Shown: one piece after another, positions 6,553 through 9,464 of the stretch
Layout of the letters: every line of letters begins with the position of its first letter
How positions within the stretch are numbered: the first letter of the stretch is position 1
DNA from: Lachnospiraceae bacterium
Lineage (GTDB): Bacteria > Bacillota > Clostridia > Lachnospirales > Lachnospiraceae
Assembly: GCA_017477805.1 (NCBI GenBank)
Contig: JAFUUM010000457.1
Location: forward strand, 1-9,464
Reading direction: 5' to 3'
DNA: 9,464 bases
Position numbers and translations under genes: made by a program
The notes under the pieces: model-generated
The model's input: only the letters and a program-made list of their open reading frames with translations
Databases searched by the model: none
Told to the model about the DNA's origin: nothing

Positions 6553-7509
6553 TCACTGCTTCCAGGGAAGCATGCCCATAAGGGTGTATAGCTCGGAGCC
6601 CTCTTCCGGAGCCTCTCCTACGCTTTCGTACATACCGCCTCTCTGAACGATACCCAGTTCGTTGGGTGCGCTTCCTTCTGCCTTGCGGACTGCGTAGTAT
6701 ACGGAATCTCCCGTCTCGGGATTAAGGAACATAAATGCGTGGAGCACCTGACCGGGCAGGATCTTCTGGGACGGCATGGTGACTTCCACCATCCGCAGAT
6801 CGTCGCTGATGTTCAGGCTCATGACCTCAAAACTGGAAGCTCTGTAGGGCTGCTTGTCTTCCATGCCCTTGACCTTGGAATAGGCTTCCTCGTATAGTTT
6901 TACAACATAATCACCCTTTTGCTCCGTCAGCTCGTCCATAGCGGCTGCGCCGTATTTATGGAGCATTCTCGGCAGTTCTCCAAGCTCCACCTGACCTCTT
7001 AAAAAGGCCATCATCTGGGGACCTGTCAGGGTCACTTTCTGGGGAGCGCTGGTGCGCTGGTCCAGCATCTGCAGTGCAGGCTGGTGTACCACAAGATTAT
7101 CCGTAAAGGGATTGACCACAATGCCCTTTAAGCCGTTACTTTCTTTCACGGCTGCCTTTACGCACTGGATAAAGGGAACGAAGATCACCGCGGGATACTT
7201 CTGCTCCTTGGGAAGCTGTGCAGGGCTTGTAAAAATAGGCAGGAAATTGTCCCCGTCCTTACTCTTTAAGATCAGAGGCTGAGGCCGCAGGTCCGTCTTT
7301 GCGGGGCCGTTCTGTACCAGTTTCTTTAATTCTTCCGGATTGGTCCCCACCGGAAATACAGCGGGCTGCATGATCTGTGCCTGAGCCAGTTTCTGCAGGA
7401 TCTTCCCCATCAGCTCCGTATCCTGTTTTGCCGTAAAGGAACGGATGTCCGCCTCCAGCTCTTCGTTGTGCAGCTCGGGCTGCCCCTTACCCATTACATT
7501 CTGATCCAT
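6553..7509 (-). CDS. SseB-family protein (318 aa)
   Basis: Residues about 85-150 match the SseB N-terminal domain pattern: FLPIFTSPAQLPK, then a hydrophobic strand VIFVPFIQCVKAA, then GIVVNPFTDNLVVHQPALQML. SseB was named for an E. coli protein linked to serine sensitivity, and its molecular function is not established. The family is not the Salmonella type III SseB translocon protein. The C-terminal half (about 160-318) includes a basic-acidic helical stretch and a strand-rich end (VYYAVRKAEG...ELGIVQRGG); it may be an SseB C-terminal domain, but I cannot confirm this. There is no signal peptide or membrane segment. The start is ATG at 7509 with GAGAAGG 8 bases upstream; a TTG 39 bases further upstream is unsupported. 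Confidence 0.8.
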   Translation of the reverse strand: MDQNVMGKGQPELHNEELEADIRSFTAKQDTELMGKILQKLAQAQIMQPAVFPVGTNPEELKKLVQNGPAKTDLRPQPLILKSKDGDNFLPIFTSPAQLPKEQKYPAVIFVPFIQCVKAAVKESNGLKGIVVNPFTDNLVVHQPALQMLDQRTSAPQKVTLTGPQMMAFLRGQVELGELPRMLHKYGAAAMDELTEQKGDYVVKLYEEAYSKVKGMEDKQPYRASSFEVMSLNISDDLRMVEVTMPSQKILPGQVLHAFMFLNPETGDSVYYAVRKAEGSAPNELGIVQRGGMYESVGEAPEEGSELYTLMGMLPWKQ

Positions 7510-7660
7510 GTTTTTTACCTTCTCATTCCGACTGTTTGGGCCCGCCAAAAGAACTGATATTGGTTAACCCACCATTCTTTATCTTACAACATCTCGGCCG
7601 GAAATTCGACATAAATTCTCTGCCTGCTCCTTAAGGAGTTCACAGCACGGAAATAACAAA
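7510..7660. other. Intergenic region between the SseB-family and YczE-family genes
   Basis: This 151-base gap must contain the upstream control region of the SseB-family gene. I found no promoter with two good boxes. It holds GAGAAGG (7518-7524) as ribosome binding site, a perfect 12-base palindrome CTCCTTAAGGAG (7627-7638), and most of a hairpin at the end of the YczE-family gene. No reading frame or RNA gene is evident. Confidence 0.5.
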
Positions 7661-7669
7661 TTACTTCCG
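7648..7669 (-). other. Stem-loop spanning the stop codon of the YczE-family gene
   Basis: On the minus strand CGGAAGTAA (7669-7661) can pair with TTATTTCCG (7656-7648) as nine base pairs including one G-U, with a TTTG loop. The left arm contains the TAA stop. No U tract follows, so it is at best a weak terminator or a 3'-end stabilising structure. Confidence 0.4.
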
Positions 7670-8326
7670 CTTTCTCATCTTCTTACCCACAAAACTGACC
7701 ATGGGGCCCAGGGCGAAAGTCAGAGCGATGGTACCGATATTGGGCTTGCCGCCGGCAAGAAAACCGATGACCACGGCAAGACCGTCGTATGCGATCCTGA
7801 CGATAAAATAAGGAACGTGTTCCCGGAGCTTGTTACCGATGATAAACGCAAGACCGTCATAAGGAGAAACACCCATCTCGCCGTTCATGTACACAGATGC
7901 ACTGACGGTAAAGCCCAGGAGCGCAATGACAAAAATGATGGCCCGGGGAATGGGATCGATAAAAAAGCTGTCGGGGATGCACTTACTCCATAAGAAGCGG
8001 CAGAAATCCGCCACATATCCGATGAGCACCATGTTTGCGATTGTACCGATACCGATGAGCTTCCAGCCGGTGAAGATGATCACAAGGATAAAGAGGATCA
8101 CGTTCAAAAACAGCTGCCAGTTACCCAGGGAAGTCCCGATCACCTTAGCCAGGTTTACGTTCATAAAGGTACAGGGGTCCGTTCCCAGATTGACATCGAT
8201 CAAAAAAGACAGGAAAAAGCCCATGCCGAGAACCGCGATCACAACAAGTGCGGCCTGTTTCCAGACATCAGGTCTCAATTCGTGAATATTCCAGATGGTC
8301 CATTTCTTCTGTGTATTACCGCTCAC
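7661..8326 (-). CDS. YczE/YyaS/YitT-family integral membrane protein (221 aa)
   Basis: This is a polytopic membrane protein with about six hydrophobic segments (roughly 23-45, 69-87, 92-112, 126-147, 174-191, 196-214), a polar N-terminus and a basic C-terminal tail (GKKMRKRK). It matches the YczE branch, whose members are mostly of unknown function; B. subtilis YczE is linked to surfactin synthetase function. The two halves look duplicated: VNLGTDPCTFMNVNLA (45-60) resembles MGVSPYDGLAFIIG (151-164), and GIGTIANMVLIGYVADF (92-108) resembles NIGTIALTFALGPMVSF (196-212). The start is GTG at 8326, supported by AAAGGA 7 bases upstream; the next ATG (residue 35) would delete most of the first helix. 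The preceding gene ends 115 bases upstream, with no clear terminator between. Confidence 0.85.
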   Translation of the reverse strand: MSGNTQKKWTIWNIHELRPDVWKQAALVVIAVLGMGFFLSFLIDVNLGTDPCTFMNVNLAKVIGTSLGNWQLFLNVILFILVIIFTGWKLIGIGTIANMVLIGYVADFCRFLWSKCIPDSFFIDPIPRAIIFVIALLGFTVSASVYMNGEMGVSPYDGLAFIIGNKLREHVPYFIVRIAYDGLAVVIGFLAGGKPNIGTIALTFALGPMVSFVGKKMRKRK

Positions 8327-8333
8327 TTTGAAT

Positions 8334-8339
8334 TCCTTT
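8334..8339 (-). promoter_or_regulatory. Ribosome binding site supporting the GTG start of the YczE-family gene
   Basis: AAAGGA on the minus strand lies 7 bases before the GTG at 8326. It is the only plausible binding site near this start and supports GTG initiation. Confidence 0.6.
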
Positions 8340-8441
8340 CATTACTGACTATATAAACAACGTGATTAAACAAGAGAAGATAATACACTATAACGAGGCA
8401 ATTTTCCATGTATTTTTTTCAGAACAAAACAGAGTCCTGTC

Positions 8442-9464
8442 CTATGCGCCGTATCTGGCATTTTCATAAAGATCGTGGAGATCTTTCATGTCGGGATCTT
8501 TTGCAAGGCCCACACTCTCTTCGATCTCATCCGGGGTCAGATACAGCTCGATATCTTTCGAAGCCTTCCGCTTGATGGTCCGTTTGTAACGCCGGCGGAT
8601 CTTCTCCCGCTCCGTAAAGTAGGTCTTTAAACGGTTCTCCATGGATGCTGCCCGAAGGATCTCATCCCCGGGTTCCAGGGAAATCACCTCATCCCCGTTA
8701 TCTTCCTCCTCGGAGAAGCGCCGGAAATTGGCAAACAGACGCTGCACGGCTTTGATCAGCCCCAAAGCGGCAACGCAGGCGGAGGCGATCCCCAGGGTCC
8801 AAAAGATCACATTCCAGCCTGCCCAGGGCTCCGAATCTTCCGTCAGCATCATCAGCTCATTCTCATTCATCCGCTCGGAATGCTCTGTAAAAAGTTCCCT
8901 GAAGGGTTTCATTTCCTCCTCTTCCGTCACCTCGGGTCTTGTCATCTTAAAATAAAAGTAGTGCCTGTTTCCGCTGCCCGTTGCGGCGATGATCCCCGCA
9001 AAGAGGACTGCCAGGAGTGCGGTAACAACCAGGATACTCCCCACCCTCCAGATCCGCTTTTCCGGCACGTTGGTCACACCGTGACGGTTACTCAAAAACA
9101 GTTCCGTTCCTTTTACATATTGATACAGGATCAGCAAAAGGATGTACGCCACAAGGAGCCACAGGGACACGGTACAGAGGACTTTCCCCCTGCGAAGGAG
9201 CCCCAGAAAATAAAGAAAGGCAAAGTAAAAGACCAGCCCCGGCAGCGGTTTTCGAAGAAGCATGTAGGGTTCCTGATAACTCACATCATGTTCCAGTTTC
9301 GCCCGCTTTTCCTCATTTTCATCCAGCCGGATCAGAAGAGCTTCAAATAACAATAACGCCAATCCGAATGCCACGCTGGATACGGTAAAAGCTTCGAAGA
9401 TAATGCCCTCATACCGCTCGTGCAATACAGATACTTCAAATAAAGGAAATAACAGGCCCGGGCA
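8442..9464 (-). CDS. Membrane protein with DUF4129-like C-terminal region, 5' end outside the window
   Basis: The reading frame is open to base 9464, giving 340 visible residues and no convincing start; a TTG at 9425 has no ribosome binding site and lies inside conserved-looking hydrophobic sequence. The visible part has about five membrane segments (approximate visible residues 21-45, 73-90, 95-115, 140-160, 217-240). A loop rich in Glu and Met lies before the last one, followed by a charged cytoplasmic tail. The tail (about 275-340: basic RRRYKRTIKRK, then LTPDEIEESV, then LYENARYG at 332-339) resembles the end of DUF4129 proteins. Those proteins often accompany MoxR ATPase, DUF58 and transglutaminase-like genes; if so, the missing partners lie to the right. 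Function unknown. A YczE-family gene follows 115 bases downstream. Confidence 0.75.
   Translation of the reverse strand, partial: CPGLLFPLFEVSVLHERYEGIIFEAFTVSSVAFGLALLLFEALLIRLDENEEKRAKLEHDVSYQEPYMLLRKPLPGLVFYFAFLYFLGLLRRGKVLCTVSLWLLVAYILLLILYQYVKGTELFLSNRHGVTNVPEKRIWRVGSILVVTALLAVLFAGIIAATGSGNRHYFYFKMTRPEVTEEEEMKPFRELFTEHSERMNENELMMLTEDSEPWAGWNVIFWTLGIASACVAALGLIKAVQRLFANFRRFSEEEDNGDEVISLEPGDEILRAASMENRLKTYFTEREKIRRRYKRTIKRKASKDIELYLTPDEIEESVGLAKDPDMKDLHDLYENARYGA

Noticed and set aside
8344..8376. Two TAAACAA copies 13 bases apart upstream of the YczE-family gene, with a TATAGT-like box
   Set aside because: The repeats are short and AT-rich, and no -35 fits the box at 16-18 bases. Not enough for a promoter or operator call.
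8413..8439. Possible terminator after the DUF4129-like gene (CAGGAC/GTTCTG stem)
   Set aside because: On the transcribed strand the weak stem is followed by a run of A, not T, so it would not work as an intrinsic terminator in that direction.
9423..9425. TTG as start of the DUF4129-like gene
   Set aside because: No ribosome binding site precedes it and the frame stays open, hydrophobic and in-style to the window edge, so the gene is better read as cut off.
1..9464. Searched for tRNA, rRNA, CRISPR repeats, insertion-sequence ends, phage or defence genes
   Set aside because: Nothing recognisable on either strand by eye; the gaps are all short and gene content is of core chromosomal type.

Overview
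The window looks like ordinary chromosome from a Firmicute of the class Clostridia, most likely Lachnospiraceae or a close relative. The reasons are strong AGGAGG-type ribosome binding sites, a CIRCE heat-shock operator, a DUF4250 protein, a Crh-like HPr paralogue, and SseB-family and YczE-family proteins. This placement is inferred from gene content and was not tested. I found no mobile element, CRISPR array, rRNA or tRNA. Genes are tightly packed, and no gene-free stretch exceeds about 160 bases.

Nine of ten genes read leftwards (minus strand). In their reading order, from the right edge, they are: a membrane protein with a DUF4129-like tail (cut by the window, no start visible); a six-helix YczE/YyaS/YitT-family membrane protein with a GTG start; an SseB-family protein; a two-gene unit of an HPr-like protein lacking the phosphorylatable histidine plus uridine kinase (udk); a metallo-beta-lactamase-fold hydrolase; the disaggregase clpB; a 57-residue DUF4250 protein; and the first 236 residues of rarA (cut at the left edge). 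The one rightward gene is an aldo-keto reductase of the YghZ / L-glyceraldehyde-3-phosphate reductase type. It diverges from the hydrolase and converges on udk, with a shared, nearly perfect hairpin as a bidirectional terminator between it and udk.

The best regulatory reading is at clpB. A near-perfect CIRCE element (TTAGCACT-type arms with a 9-base spacer) covers the -35 box of a textbook promoter (TTGACA, 17 bases, TATGAT). This predicts HrcA repression that is relieved on heat or proteotoxic stress. The roughly 78-base leader can form two mutually exclusive hairpins next to the ribosome binding site. clpB ends in a strong intrinsic terminator, and DUF4250-rarA then starts from its own putative promoter, which carries two 9-base direct repeats 22 bases apart.

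The genes do not form one pathway. They cover protein quality control (clpB), replication-fork maintenance (rarA), pyrimidine salvage (udk), a possible carbon-status signalling protein (the HPr-like protein), aldehyde detoxification (the aldo-keto reductase), and several poorly understood proteins. I see no convincing new multi-gene system. The most interesting items are the clpB control region and the histidine-less HPr paralogue next to udk.
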